From: Roseburia lenta
Lineage (GTDB): Bacteria; Bacillota; Clostridia; Lachnospirales; Lachnospiraceae
Reading direction: 5' to 3'
Length of the DNA stretch: 64,000 nt
NCBI RefSeq assembly: GCF_014287435.1
Contig: NZ_JACOPG010000004.1
Coordinates: 124,001-188,000, forward strand
A model generated the notes under the pieces. That model did not search any database. It was not told the DNA's origin and was given only the letters and a program-made list of their open reading frames with translations. Positions 26,052 to 35,001 of the stretch are shown here, one piece after another. The position numbers and the translations under genes were made by a program. The first letter of the stretch is position 1. Every line of letters begins with the position of its first letter.

Positions 26052-26912
26052 ATGAATTTATTATCTGGATTAGAGAAATTTGGCCTGAAAGGCGATGGCG
26101 AGTTAGACATCTTAAATGATGGCAGCGAGGCGAAAAAGAAACAGACCGAAAAGGCAAAGGCAGAAGTGGTAGAATTGACTGAAAAGGATTTCCTTTTGGA
26201 TCACAAGATGAAGTGCCCGATCTGCGACAAGGAATTTGTTGTCAAAGGGGTAAAGAGTTCCAAGGTCAAGAGAAAGGAACCGGATGCGGATCTTCGTCCA
26301 AACCATGAGTATGTCGATACCTTAAAGTACGGTGTATGTGCCTGCCCGTCCTGCGGATATGCAGCCCTGCGCCGAAATTTTGAACATTTGTCACCGACAC
26401 AGCGCAAATGGATCCGTGAGCAGATCTCAGCCAATTTTAAGCCGGTCGAAGAGCCAAAGATGGAAGTCTACACCTATGATTATGCGGTAGAAAAGTACAA
26501 ACTGGCGCTGGTTTCCGCTATGGCAAAAAAGGCAAAACTGAGTGAGAAGGCATACATATGCTTAAACATCGCGTGGCTGCGCCGTGCCGAGATTAAGACC
26601 ATACCGGATGATACGCCGATGAATAAGAAACGTATCGAAAACTGCCAGAAAGAATATGAGGGATTTTACCGTCAGGCATACGATGGCTTTATGAAAGTGA
26701 CCAGCACAGAGATGCCGCCTTACAATGGTATGGATGCCAATACGGTCGATTATATTCTGGCAAACATGGCAGTCCACTATAAAGATTATGACATTGCGTC
26801 CAAACTGATCAGTCGTCTGATCACATCTTCCGGCACATCCAAGCGCATGAAGGATAAGTGTCTGGAGTTAAAGGAACAGATCGTAGCAGACTTGAAGGCA
26901 AAGGCAAATTAG
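26052..26912 (+). CDS. DUF2225 family cysteine-rich protein
   Basis: Soluble protein of 286 residues. Two zinc-knuckle-like pairs are seen: CPIC (C55, C58) and C-x-C-x2-C (C96, C98, C101) separated by a basic loop, the signature of DUF2225. The C-terminal two-thirds is helical, TPR-like (YAVEKYKLALVSAMAKKAKLSEKAYICL). Function is unknown to me; members are widespread in Clostridia. It begins 27 bases after glnS and is probably in the same transcript. No membrane segment or signal peptide is present. The ATG lies behind a weak ribosome site (AGAAAGTG). Confidence 0.85.
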   Translation: MNLLSGLEKFGLKGDGELDILNDGSEAKKKQTEKAKAEVVELTEKDFLLDHKMKCPICDKEFVVKGVKSSKVKRKEPDADLRPNHEYVDTLKYGVCACPSCGYAALRRNFEHLSPTQRKWIREQISANFKPVEEPKMEVYTYDYAVEKYKLALVSAMAKKAKLSEKAYICLNIAWLRRAEIKTIPDDTPMNKKRIENCQKEYEGFYRQAYDGFMKVTSTEMPPYNGMDANTVDYILANMAVHYKDYDIASKLISRLITSSGTSKRMKDKCLELKEQIVADLKAKAN

Positions 26913-26918
26913 TATAAG

Positions 26919-26943
26919 ACCGGGCAGAGTTTTTCTGTCCGGT
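26919..26943 (+). terminator. hairpin between DUF2225 and fbp genes
   Basis: ACCGGGCAGA (26919-26928) pairs with TCTGTCCGGT (26934-26943) with one G-U wobble and a 5-base loop. Only TTGG follows, so it is a poor terminator. It could attenuate transcription or protect the mRNA between the two genes. Confidence 0.4.
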
Positions 26944-26963
26944 TTGGAAGTTAAGAGGAGAAG

Positions 26964-28937
26964 ATGGAGCAGGAAATTCGTTTTTACAAGGGTTTAGCAA
27001 AGCAGTATCCGAATGTCGCGTCTGCGGCAACGGAGATCATCAACTTACAGGCAATCCTAAATCTGCCAAAGGGGACAGAGCATTTTATCACCGATGTGCA
27101 TGGCGAATATTTACAATTCCGTCACATCCTGCGTAATGCATCCGGGGCGATCCGAAGAAAGATCGATGATGTATTCGGACCGACACTGCGCATGGAAGAA
27201 AAAAAGGAACTGGCAGCGCTTATCTATTATCCGCGGGAAAAGTTAGAGCAGGTGGAGGCCAAGGAAAAGGACATCGAGGAATGGTATCAGGTGACCATCC
27301 ACCGTATGATCCTGCTCTGCCGGAGTGCGGCATCCAAGTACACGCGTTCCAAGGTACGAAAAGCAATGCCGACGGATTTTGCCTATGTGATCGAGGAGTT
27401 GATGAGCGGCAGACCGGATGAGGCAGACCAGGAGGCTTATTACAATGAGATCATCCATTCGGTCATCACGACAGGCAGGGCAAGAGAGATGATCGTGGCA
27501 TGTGCAGACCTGATCCGCCGTATGGTCGTCGATCATCTGCATGTGGTGGGTGATATTTATGACAGGGGACCAAGCCCACACCTGATCCTGGATTCTCTTA
27601 TGAACCATCATTCCGTGGATATCCAGTGGGGCAATCATGACATCCTGTGGATGGGAGCAGCGGCAGGAAGCAGACCTTGCATTTGCAATGTCATCCGTAT
27701 TGCGGCGCGCTACGGCAATCTGGCGACCTTGGAGGAGGGCTATGGCATCAATCTTTTGCCGCTTGCCAAACTGGCGATGGAATATTATGGGGATGATCCA
27801 TGTCTCTGTTTCCGTGAGCAGAGTGCTTATCAGAATTTAGACCAGGCGAAGCATCTGACCTTAGATACCAGTCTGGAAGAAAAGATGCACAAGGCAATTA
27901 CCCTCATGCAGTTTAAGATCGAGGGACAGATGATCTTATCCCATCCGGATTTTGGCATGGAAGACCGTCTGCTGCTGGATAAGATCGATCTTTCCCAGGG
28001 CAGTGTGACGATCGATGGCATTTCTTATCCGATGAAGGATAAGCATTTTCCGACATTAGATCCTGAGCATCCATATCTTTTGACCGAGCAGGAACAGGAA
28101 GTGATCGACCAGATCCAGCAATCCTTTATGCATTGCGAGAAATTGCAGCAGCACATACAGTTTTTGTACTCTCATGGAAGCCTTTACAAGGTCTACAATG
28201 GCAACCTTTTGTATCATGGCTGTATTCCGCTGACCAAGGATGGCAAGTTCTTACCGGTCCGCTTATTCGGAAAGACTTATACGGGCAGAGCCCTGTATGA
28301 TGTATTGGATTCCTATGCCAGGAAAGGCTATTATGCGACGGACGACAGGGAAAGAATACGCGGGCAGGCGATCCTCTGGTATTTGTGGGAGAATCCGGAT
28401 TCACCGGTATTCGGCAAGGAAAAGATGGCGACCTTTGAACGCTATTTCGTGGCAGACAAAGCCTTGCATGTAGAGCCGAAGAACCCATACTATCAGATGC
28501 TCAATGATGAAAAGATGGCAGATGCCGTCTTAAAGGAATTTGGTTTGTCGGGCGCAGATGCCCACATTATTAACGGACACATCCCGGTCGAGGCAAAGGC
28601 GGGAGAATCGCCGGTCAAATGTAACGGCAAACTGCTCATCATTGACGGTGGTCTGTCTAAAGCCTATCAGCCAAAGACCGGTATTGCCGGATATACACTG
28701 ATCTACAATTCCTATGGACTGGTCTTGGCAGCCCATGAGCCTTTTACATCGGTAGCCAAGGCAGTAGAGCAGGGAAGTGATATCCATTCCGACCGTATTC
28801 TGGTCCAGCAGGTCTTGAAGCGCAAGCGCGTGGCAGATACGGATATCGGGCGGGAATTAAAAGAAAATGTTGCGGATTTGCAAGGGCTTTTGGAAGCCTA
28901 TCGCACAGGGCTGATCCCTGAGCGGCATGAACGTTGA
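26964..28937 (+). CDS. fbp: class III fructose-1,6-bisphosphatase
   Basis: Gluconeogenic phosphatase of 657 residues converting fructose-1,6-bisphosphate to fructose-6-phosphate. It belongs to the Firmicute class III type, built on a calcineurin-like metallophosphatase core. The metal-binding motifs are clear: DVHGE, GDIYDRG and GNHD, with the later INGHIPV and IDGGLSKAYQ. Length is normal for the class. The ATG follows an AGAGGAG ribosome site. Its stop codon (28935-28937) directly abuts the stop of the convergent AraC gene, leaving no room for a terminator between them. Confidence 0.95.
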   Translation: MEQEIRFYKGLAKQYPNVASAATEIINLQAILNLPKGTEHFITDVHGEYLQFRHILRNASGAIRRKIDDVFGPTLRMEEKKELAALIYYPREKLEQVEAKEKDIEEWYQVTIHRMILLCRSAASKYTRSKVRKAMPTDFAYVIEELMSGRPDEADQEAYYNEIIHSVITTGRAREMIVACADLIRRMVVDHLHVVGDIYDRGPSPHLILDSLMNHHSVDIQWGNHDILWMGAAAGSRPCICNVIRIAARYGNLATLEEGYGINLLPLAKLAMEYYGDDPCLCFREQSAYQNLDQAKHLTLDTSLEEKMHKAITLMQFKIEGQMILSHPDFGMEDRLLLDKIDLSQGSVTIDGISYPMKDKHFPTLDPEHPYLLTEQEQEVIDQIQQSFMHCEKLQQHIQFLYSHGSLYKVYNGNLLYHGCIPLTKDGKFLPVRLFGKTYTGRALYDVLDSYARKGYYATDDRERIRGQAILWYLWENPDSPVFGKEKMATFERYFVADKALHVEPKNPYYQMLNDEKMADAVLKEFGLSGADAHIINGHIPVEAKAGESPVKCNGKLLIIDGGLSKAYQPKTGIAGYTLIYNSYGLVLAAHEPFTSVAKAVEQGSDIHSDRILVQQVLKRKRVADTDIGRELKENVADLQGLLEAYRTGLIPERHER

Positions 28938-29735
28938 TTATCTGTGTCTTTTTCTATATTGCATAGGTGTCATATACATTTGTTTTTTAAATAATTTTGT
29001 AAAGTAATTAGAGTCGTTGATGCCAACAGAGGCTGCAATATCAGCAATACTGGATGTCGTGCAACGCAGGAGCAAACAGGCTTCAGAGATACGACGGCAG
29101 AGCAGATATTGGGTTATTGTCTTTCCTACTTCTTTTTTAAAGAGCGTAGAAAGGTAGTTTGGTGTCAACGACAATTCTTTTGCAAGATGTTCTACGGAAA
29201 TTTCTTCATTCATGTGCAGTTCTAAATAGAGGATACAATCTTGAATTGGTCTGGTGTAGGCAGCAAGGGAAAATGTGTTGGATAGCATACAATAGGTATC
29301 AATCATTTTTTCAATGATCTGTCCGACTTCATCAAAACTACTTGCTATCTCGATTAGATAGGTAAAGCGTGAGGCGTAGTGATTGATGTAGATATTGGGT
29401 ACATAATTTTGCTCAATATCCTTGCGGAAAAGTGTATTCATTGAAAGGGCAGAATCTTTAAACTGACGCAGTGGGGAAATGGGAATAGAACAAATATGTC
29501 CATCACTATGTTGGAGCGTCTGCTTTGTTAAACGGAGTTCATGCTTGGCTTTTGCGGCATTCCCTTCCACGATCGCCTGATGCAGACGTTGTTCTGACGC
29601 ATTGCGCTCGTTAATAAAACGAAGTTCTGCATAAAAGTCATCCATCTTATAATTCTGTGGAAAATTCTCCTTTGTTACATCATAAAAATTGTTATGGGTA
29701 GAAAAAATATCCTCTAGTAGGGAATCCAGATACAT
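28938..29735 (-). CDS. AraC family transcriptional regulator
   Basis: Regulator of 265 residues. The C-terminal 100 residues form two helix-turn-helix units: EEISVEHLAKELSLTPNYLSTLFKKEVGKT, and SIADIAASVGINDSNYFTKLFKKQMYMTPMQYR, the AraC signature. The N-terminal part (about 1-160) is a sensor region without a cupin pattern I recognise. The ATG at 29735 is chosen; an upstream in-frame GTG overlaps the AAGGAG site. It is divergent from a GH43 glycosidase gene, which it probably activates in response to a plant-polysaccharide sugar. Its coding sequence is more AT-rich than that of fbp. Confidence 0.9.
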   Translation of the reverse strand: MYLDSLLEDIFSTHNNFYDVTKENFPQNYKMDDFYAELRFINERNASEQRLHQAIVEGNAAKAKHELRLTKQTLQHSDGHICSIPISPLRQFKDSALSMNTLFRKDIEQNYVPNIYINHYASRFTYLIEIASSFDEVGQIIEKMIDTYCMLSNTFSLAAYTRPIQDCILYLELHMNEEISVEHLAKELSLTPNYLSTLFKKEVGKTITQYLLCRRISEACLLLRCTTSSIADIAASVGINDSNYFTKLFKKQMYMTPMQYRKRHR

Positions 29736-29784
29736 TTTTTTGCGCACTCCTTTTTGATAAAAAGATAATTCAATGATAATTTGG

Positions 29785-29814
29785 ATAATAGCATAGAACT
29801 TTACTGTTTTTCAA
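29785..29814 (-). promoter_or_regulatory. promoter of the araC-type gene
   Basis: Minus strand TTGAAA (complement of 29809-29814), 18-bp spacer, TATTAT (complement of 29785-29790). The opposite, plus-strand promoter of the glycosidase has no good -35, as expected for an activator-dependent promoter. Confidence 0.5.
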
Positions 29815-29919
29815 GAGTTATCTTCTATTCCTTAGACTCCTTTACAAGTACAATGGATATCATCTTGGAACTATACATAATGCTTCTGGAATAAAAGGTA
29901 AAAAGAGGAGGAGAAAAGG

Positions 29920-31785
29920 ATGTATTATTGCAATCCGATCAATATACCCTATCGCTATCAGTATGTAAAAAAAGACGATCGGGCGGTCATTTATAGAGAG
30001 GCGGCAGATCCGTCACTGGTAGTATTTCATGGAAAATACTATATGTTTCCATCCATGACAAAAGGATATTTAGTCAGCGAGGATATGGTAAATTGGCAAG
30101 TGAAAAAATTGCAGGGATTACCGGTTTATGATTATGCCCCGGATGTGCGCGTGATGGGGGAATACTTGTATTTCAGTGCATCCCGCAGAGATGCCAATTG
30201 TGATTTTTACCGGACAAAAGATCCGGAATCAGGTGTCTTTGAAAAAATAGAGGGGACTTTTGATTTTTGGGATCCGAATCTCTTTGTGGATGATGACGGA
30301 CGTGTCTATTTTTACTGGGGATGTTCCTCTGTGGAACCGATTTACGGTGTGGAACTTGATCCAAAGACTATGAAACAGATTGGCCAGCCGATGGCTTTAT
30401 TTGATAATCATAAGAATGATTATGGCTATGAACGTGTGGGAGAGGATCATAATGAACAGAAGCGGAGAGATATGGCATTTGAGCAAATGCTTATTCAGGG
30501 GTTGAGTGCACAGTTTGGGAAAAATCCGAGTGAGGTAGCAGACGTATATGAACTGATAGAACTTTTGCCAGAGGAAAGACGCCTTTTTATGGAACGCTTA
30601 TTAGGTCCAACACCGAATATGGAAGGGGCGTGGATGACCAAATATCAGGGGAAATACTATCTGCAATATGCAGCAGCAGGAACAGAGTACAATATTTACC
30701 CGGATGGAGTTTATGAAGCAGACCACCCATTGGGACCTTTTACCTTGGCAAAAAACAATCCGTATTCATATAGCCCGGGAGGGTTTATGCCGGGAGCAGG
30801 ACATGGATCAACAATGCAGGATCTAAAAAATAATTGGTGGCATACAGCAACGATGCGCATTTCCTGCAATCATGAATTTGAACGACGTCTTGGCCTCTGG
30901 CCGGCAGGATTTGATAGGGATGGAGAACTTTTCTGCAATCAACGTTACGGAGATTGGCCGATTCTTCTGGATGAAAATAAGGAGCAAGATCCGTGGAGAG
31001 AACCGGATTGGATGCTTTTATCCTATGGAAAACAGGTTAAAGCATCGAGTCAGAAAGAAGCAGGAAAATCTGCCGCCAATGTGGTTGACGAAAATTGTCA
31101 GACTTGGTGGAAAGCCTTGGATGAAGACAGCCAACCGTGGATTATGGTTGATCTGGGGAAAGCAATGGATATTCATGCTATCCAACTTAATTTTATGGAT
31201 GATCATAAGGAAGTGGACATGCCGCAAGAGAGGATGGAGAAAGAGAATCCGGAGGAGTTGACCGAGCGTATCAAGGGAAGTCGATATATTGAAGATGAAC
31301 TGGATCCGATCAATTATCTGTTAGAGGGCTCAGAAGATGGAAAAAACTGGGAGACACTGGCAGATAAAGAACAGGTAACAACAAGTTTGCCACACGATTT
31401 TTTGGTATGGGAGCAGGGAATTATGTATAGATTTATCCGGGTTACGGTCGTAAGTCAGCCACATGAACCGAGTGCCTGCATGGCAGGGATCCGTATTTTT
31501 GGACTTGGTGATGGGCAAGCCCCGGCGCCGGTTACGGATGTAACGGCGGAGAGAATAAGCGGCACAGATATGAATCTGGCATGGAAGGGGAGTGCAGTTG
31601 GGTATGAGATTCTCTGGGGACATGAAAAAGATAAATTGTATCACAGCTATCGGGTCTTTGGAGATAAGGAAAAAACCATACGTGCATTAGTTTCGCAGAT
31701 GTCACAGTATTATGTGCGCATTGATGCTTTTAACGAAAATGGCATCACCCATGGTAAATGCCTGCCTGTTAAAAATAAAATGTAA
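29920..31785 (+). CDS. glycoside hydrolase family 43 protein with discoidin-type C-terminal domain
   Basis: Protein of 621 residues. The N-terminal five-bladed propeller of GH43 (xylosidase/arabinofuranosidase type) is supported by D30 (EAADPSLV, general base), D118 (FWDPNLF, pKa modulator) and E235 (NMEGAWM, general acid). Residues about 365-535 resemble an F5/8 type C (discoidin) fold (WWKALDEDSQPWIMVDLG, LNYL-type core and IRIFGLG). The last 85 residues look like a fibronectin III domain. No signal peptide is present, so it should act in the cytosol on imported oligosaccharides. Regulated by the divergent AraC protein. Exact substrate cannot be told from sequence. Confidence 0.88.
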   Translation: MYYCNPINIPYRYQYVKKDDRAVIYREAADPSLVVFHGKYYMFPSMTKGYLVSEDMVNWQVKKLQGLPVYDYAPDVRVMGEYLYFSASRRDANCDFYRTKDPESGVFEKIEGTFDFWDPNLFVDDDGRVYFYWGCSSVEPIYGVELDPKTMKQIGQPMALFDNHKNDYGYERVGEDHNEQKRRDMAFEQMLIQGLSAQFGKNPSEVADVYELIELLPEERRLFMERLLGPTPNMEGAWMTKYQGKYYLQYAAAGTEYNIYPDGVYEADHPLGPFTLAKNNPYSYSPGGFMPGAGHGSTMQDLKNNWWHTATMRISCNHEFERRLGLWPAGFDRDGELFCNQRYGDWPILLDENKEQDPWREPDWMLLSYGKQVKASSQKEAGKSAANVVDENCQTWWKALDEDSQPWIMVDLGKAMDIHAIQLNFMDDHKEVDMPQERMEKENPEELTERIKGSRYIEDELDPINYLLEGSEDGKNWETLADKEQVTTSLPHDFLVWEQGIMYRFIRVTVVSQPHEPSACMAGIRIFGLGDGQAPAPVTDVTAERISGTDMNLAWKGSAVGYEILWGHEKDKLYHSYRVFGDKEKTIRALVSQMSQYYVRIDAFNENGITHGKCLPVKNKM

Positions 31786-31793
31786 TCATTAAA

Positions 31794-31835
31794 AATACCC
31801 ATCACAGTTTGTTTTTACTGTGATGGGTATTCTTA
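31794..31835. terminator. bidirectional terminator between GH43 and argG
   Basis: AATACCCATCACAGT (31794-31808) pairs perfectly with 31817-31831. The minus-strand side reads on into TTTTTAATG, good for argG, while the plus side ends in CTTATC. Confidence 0.8.
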
Positions 31836-31853
31836 TCATAGGCACCTTTTAGG

Positions 31854-33080
31854 TTATTTTGCCTTATTCTTTTCTAATTCCTGCATCTTCATAGCACGAA
31901 CCTTGAGCGGAAGACCAAAGAGTGTGATAAAGCCTTCAGCATCATGGTGATCGTAGAGATCTCCGGTCGTGAAACTTGCAAGTGACTCACTGTAGAGTGA
32001 GTATGGAGAAGTCGTACCGGCCTTGATGATGTTGCCCTTGTATAACTGGAACTTGACTTCGCCTGTTACGTATTCCTGGGTAGAAGTAACGAAAGCCTGA
32101 ATGGCTTCGCGCAGTGGGGTAAACCATTTACCTTCGTAAACGACCTGTGCTAATTTGTTGCCCATGTCTTTCTTGACTTCCATGGTAGCACGGTCAAGTA
32201 CCAGTTCCTCTAACTGAGAATGTGCTTCCATGAGGATGGTTCCGCCCGGTGTTTCATATACGCCACGGCTCTTCATACCAACAACACGGTTTTCTACGAT
32301 ATCTACGATACCGATACCATGTTTGCCGCCCAGGCGGTTCAATTCACGGATGATGTCGGAAACTTTCATCTTTTTACCATTGACAGAAGTAGGAATACCC
32401 TTTTCAAAGGTCATAGTAACATATTCGCCCTGGTCAGGAGCCTTCTGTGGTGTAACGCCCAGAACTAACATATGATCGTAATTTGGCTCTAAAGAAGGAT
32501 CTTCGAGTTCCAGACCTTCGTGACTGATATGCCATAAGTTACGGTCACGGCTGTAAGACTGGTCGGTAGAGAATGGAAGATCAATGCCGTGAGCCTTGCA
32601 GTATTCGATCTCGGATTCGCGGGAATCCATCTTCCACTTGTCATCACGCCAAGGAGCGATAACCTTGATGTCAGGGGCAAGAGCCTTGATACCGAGTTCA
32701 AAACGGATCTGGTCATTTCCCTTACCGGTAGCACCGTGACAGATGGCAACGGCTCCCTCTTTGCGGGCAACTTCCACTAATTTCTTTGCGATGCCCGGAC
32801 GAGCCATGGAAGTACCGAGCAGATATTTATTCTCATAAACCGCACCTGCCTGCACACAAGGAATGATATAATCATCACAAAATTCATCCGTGATATCTTC
32901 GATATATAACTTGGAAGCACCGGATAATCTGGCACGTTCTTCCAATCCGTCCAATTCTTCGCCCTGACCGCAGTCGATACAGCAACATACGACATCGTAT
33001 CCGTAATTCTCCTTGAGCCATGGGATAATGGCTGTGGTGTCCAGCCCGCCTGAGTAGGCTAATACTACTTTTTCTTTCAT
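31854..33080 (-). CDS. argG: argininosuccinate synthase
   Basis: Enzyme of 408 residues that joins citrulline and aspartate using ATP, the penultimate step of arginine synthesis. The N-terminal PP-loop is AYSGGLDTT (residues 8-16). Further conserved parts are [25 protein letters not shown] and [15 protein letters not shown]. The ATG at 33080 follows AAGGAGGA; an in-frame start at 33122 would add an unrelated leader. It is divergent from argC, with ARG boxes in the shared control region, so ArgR/AhrC regulation is likely. argH and argF are not in this window. Confidence 0.96.
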   Translation of the reverse strand: MKEKVVLAYSGGLDTTAIIPWLKENYGYDVVCCCIDCGQGEELDGLEERARLSGASKLYIEDITDEFCDDYIIPCVQAGAVYENKYLLGTSMARPGIAKKLVEVARKEGAVAICHGATGKGNDQIRFELGIKALAPDIKVIAPWRDDKWKMDSRESEIEYCKAHGIDLPFSTDQSYSRDRNLWHISHEGLELEDPSLEPNYDHMLVLGVTPQKAPDQGEYVTMTFEKGIPTSVNGKKMKVSDIIRELNRLGGKHGIGIVDIVENRVVGMKSRGVYETPGGTILMEAHSQLEELVLDRATMEVKKDMGNKLAQVVYEGKWFTPLREAIQAFVTSTQEYVTGEVKFQLYKGNIIKAGTTSPYSLYSESLASFTTGDLYDHHDAEGFITLFGLPLKVRAMKMQELEKNKAK

Positions 33081-33168
33081 AATGAAATGTTCCTCCTTAT
33101 TGATAGGCACGCGATCGTGCAATTTGTATCTGAAATATCGTCTTTTCTCTTACATCAGACCTAGAAAT

Positions 33169-33197
33169 AATATACAACAAATACTTTGGCAGTGCAA
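33169..33197 (-). promoter_or_regulatory. argG promoter
   Basis: Minus strand TTGCAC (complement of 33192-33197), 17-bp spacer, TATATT (complement of 33169-33174). An ARG-box-like sequence lies directly upstream of the -35. Confidence 0.6.
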
Positions 33198-33198
33198 G

Positions 33199-33212
33199 TG
33201 TAAAAATATGCA
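33199..33212. promoter_or_regulatory. ARG box adjoining the argG promoter
   Basis: TGTAAAAATATGCA resembles the ArgR/AhrC half-palindrome TGAATAATTATTCA, with several mismatches. Weaker than the second box. Its place right next to the argG -35 supports it. Confidence 0.45.
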
Positions 33213-33282
33213 TTTTAAAAGAATAAATAAACATGGTAAGATATATAAACTCACAAACTAAACAAAGAATAAAAAAGCGCGG

Positions 33283-33296
33283 TGCATAAATATTCA
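33283..33296. promoter_or_regulatory. ARG box in the argG-argC intergenic region
   Basis: TGCATAAATATTCA differs little from the ARG consensus TGAATAATTATTCA. It lies about 30 bp upstream of the argC -35 and 86 bp from the argG -35. The arginine repressor ArgR/AhrC probably binds here; the two boxes are 84 bp apart, close to eight helical turns. Confidence 0.65.
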
Positions 33297-33326
33297 TTAA
33301 AATTGTAAAAAACTTACATTTTCCTC

Positions 33327-33355
33327 TTTACGAACAGGGGAGAATGTACTAATAT
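33327..33355 (+). promoter_or_regulatory. argC operon promoter
   Basis: TTTACG (33327-33332), 17-bp spacer, TAATAT (33350-33355), with a leader of about 35 bases to the argC ATG. The rest of the 33081-33394 gap is AT-rich control DNA holding the two ARG boxes. Confidence 0.55.
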
Positions 33356-33394
33356 GAAAAAAGAGATTTTTCGATTAAGAAAAGAGGGCGAAAG

Positions 33395-34462
33395 ATGATA
33401 AAAGCAGGAATTATTGGAGCAACCGGTTATGCAGGCGGTGAACTGGTCCGCCTTTTGCTAGGACATAAAGAAGTAGAGATTGTGTGGTATGGTTCCCGTT
33501 CTTATGTGGACGAGAAATATGCACATGTCTATCGTAATATGTTTGATATTGTGGATGCAACCTGTCTGGACGATAATCTGCAGGAACTGGCAAGACAGGT
33601 GGATGTGATCTTTACGGCAACACCGCAGGGTTATCTGGCATCCATATTGACAGAGGAGATCCTGAGTCAGGTTAAGATCATAGATCTGAGCGCAGACTAC
33701 CGCATCAAAGATGTCGCTACTTATGAGAAGTGGTATGGCATCACACACAAGAGCCCACAGTTTATAGAGGAAGCGGTTTACGGTCTGTGTGAGATCAACC
33801 GCGACAAGATGCAGGGTGTGCGTCTGGTAGCCAATCCGGGCTGTTATACGACCTGTTCCATTTTGACGACTTATCCATTTGTCAAAGAGGGGCTGATCGA
33901 TCACCACACCCTGATCGTAGATGCTAAGTCCGGTACATCCGGCGCGGGCAGAGGGGCAAAGGTACAAAACCTTTTCTGTGAAGTCAATGAGAATATGAAG
34001 GCATACGGTGTAGCGACACACCGCCATACCCCGGAGATCGAGGAACAGTTGGGCTATGCCTGTGGGGAGGACGTGACCATTTCCTTTACACCGCATCTTG
34101 TGCCTATGAACCGTGGCATCTTGGTAACGGCATACGCTTCCTTAAAAAAGGTGGCTTACCCGGATGGGCATGTTGACTATCCGACCGAGGACATGCTGCT
34201 GGATGTTTATCACAAGTATTATGATAAGGAATATTTTGTGCGTGTTTTAGAGGCTGGCATGACACCGGAGACCAAGTGGGTAGAAGGTTCTAATTTTGTG
34301 GATGTCTGCCTGAAAGTGGATCCGAGAACGCACCGCGTGATCCTTATGGGCGCACTGGACAATCTGGTTAAGGGCGCAGCAGGACAAGCCGTACAGAATA
34401 TGAATCTTTTGTTTGGCTTTAAAGAACAGGAAGGATTGGAACTGGTTCCCATGTTTCCGTAA
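33395..34462 (+). CDS. argC: N-acetyl-gamma-glutamyl-phosphate reductase
   Basis: NADPH-dependent reductase of 355 residues, third step of the acetylated arginine pathway. The Rossmann motif GATGYAGGEL is at the N-terminus. The catalytic cysteine is C150 in NPGCYTT, and GTSGAGRGAK and PHLVPMNRGI are further family markers. It opens the operon argC-GNAT-argJ-argB-argD. The next gene starts 32 bases after the stop. The ATG lies behind GAGGGCG. Complete and typical in length. Confidence 0.96.
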   Translation: MIKAGIIGATGYAGGELVRLLLGHKEVEIVWYGSRSYVDEKYAHVYRNMFDIVDATCLDDNLQELARQVDVIFTATPQGYLASILTEEILSQVKIIDLSADYRIKDVATYEKWYGITHKSPQFIEEAVYGLCEINRDKMQGVRLVANPGCYTTCSILTTYPFVKEGLIDHHTLIVDAKSGTSGAGRGAKVQNLFCEVNENMKAYGVATHRHTPEIEEQLGYACGEDVTISFTPHLVPMNRGILVTAYASLKKVAYPDGHVDYPTEDMLLDVYHKYYDKEYFVRVLEAGMTPETKWVEGSNFVDVCLKVDPRTHRVILMGALDNLVKGAAGQAVQNMNLLFGFKEQEGLELVPMFP

Positions 34463-34493
34463 AAATGTGATAGCAGATCAGGAGAAGAAAAGA

Positions 34494-34988
34494 TTGACAG
34501 AAAAAATGAGACAGAATAAGGATTTTCGATTGCCGGAAGGAGTGCAACTCCGCACTATGGAAAAAGGAGATTTTGCTGAGGTGCATGCGCTGTGGATGCA
34601 GATCAACGGATTTGCCATTCGCAGCATCGATGATTCCAAGGAAGGCGTTTTACGTTTTATCAAGCGAAATCCGACCACCAGTATCGTGGCTGAGGCGGAC
34701 GGCAGGATCGTGGGATCCATTCTCTGCGGGCACGATGGCAGACAGGGATGCTTCTATCATGTCTGCGTGGCAGAGGGCTACCGCAAGCACGGCATCGGAA
34801 AAGCCATGGCAACGACCTGTATGCGGCGTCTGCAGGAGGAGGGCATCAATAAGATCTCTCTGGTGGCATTTAAGGACAATGCTTTAGGCAATGCCTTCTG
34901 GCATGAGGAAGGGTGGAAATTGCGTCAGGATCTGAATGTATATGATTTTATTTTAAATGAAGAAAACATAACACGATTTAACAAATAA
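34494..34988 (+). CDS. GNAT family N-acetyltransferase in the arginine operon
   Basis: Acetyltransferase of 164 residues. The acetyl-CoA binding motif A is clear (VCVAEGYRKHGIGKAM, giving the R-x-x-G-x-G core), with motif B around VAFKDNALGNAFWHEEGW. TTG at 34494 is favoured because AGGAGA lies 8 bases upstream; ATG 34506 would leave 20 bases to the same site. Set between argC and argJ, 13 bases before the latter, it may supply N-acetylglutamate or acetylate another intermediate; this is an inference from context. It is not the classical ArgA, which carries an amino-acid kinase domain. Confidence 0.85.
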   Translation: MTEKMRQNKDFRLPEGVQLRTMEKGDFAEVHALWMQINGFAIRSIDDSKEGVLRFIKRNPTTSIVAEADGRIVGSILCGHDGRQGCFYHVCVAEGYRKHGIGKAMATTCMRRLQEEGINKISLVAFKDNALGNAFWHEEGWKLRQDLNVYDFILNEENITRFNK

Positions 34989-35001
34989 AGGAGTGGCAAA
35001 G

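Noticed and set aside
29841..29881. Possible GH43 promoter (TTTACA with CATAAT)
   Set aside because: The spacer is 29 bp, too long for SigA; the activator-dependent promoter could not be fixed from sequence.
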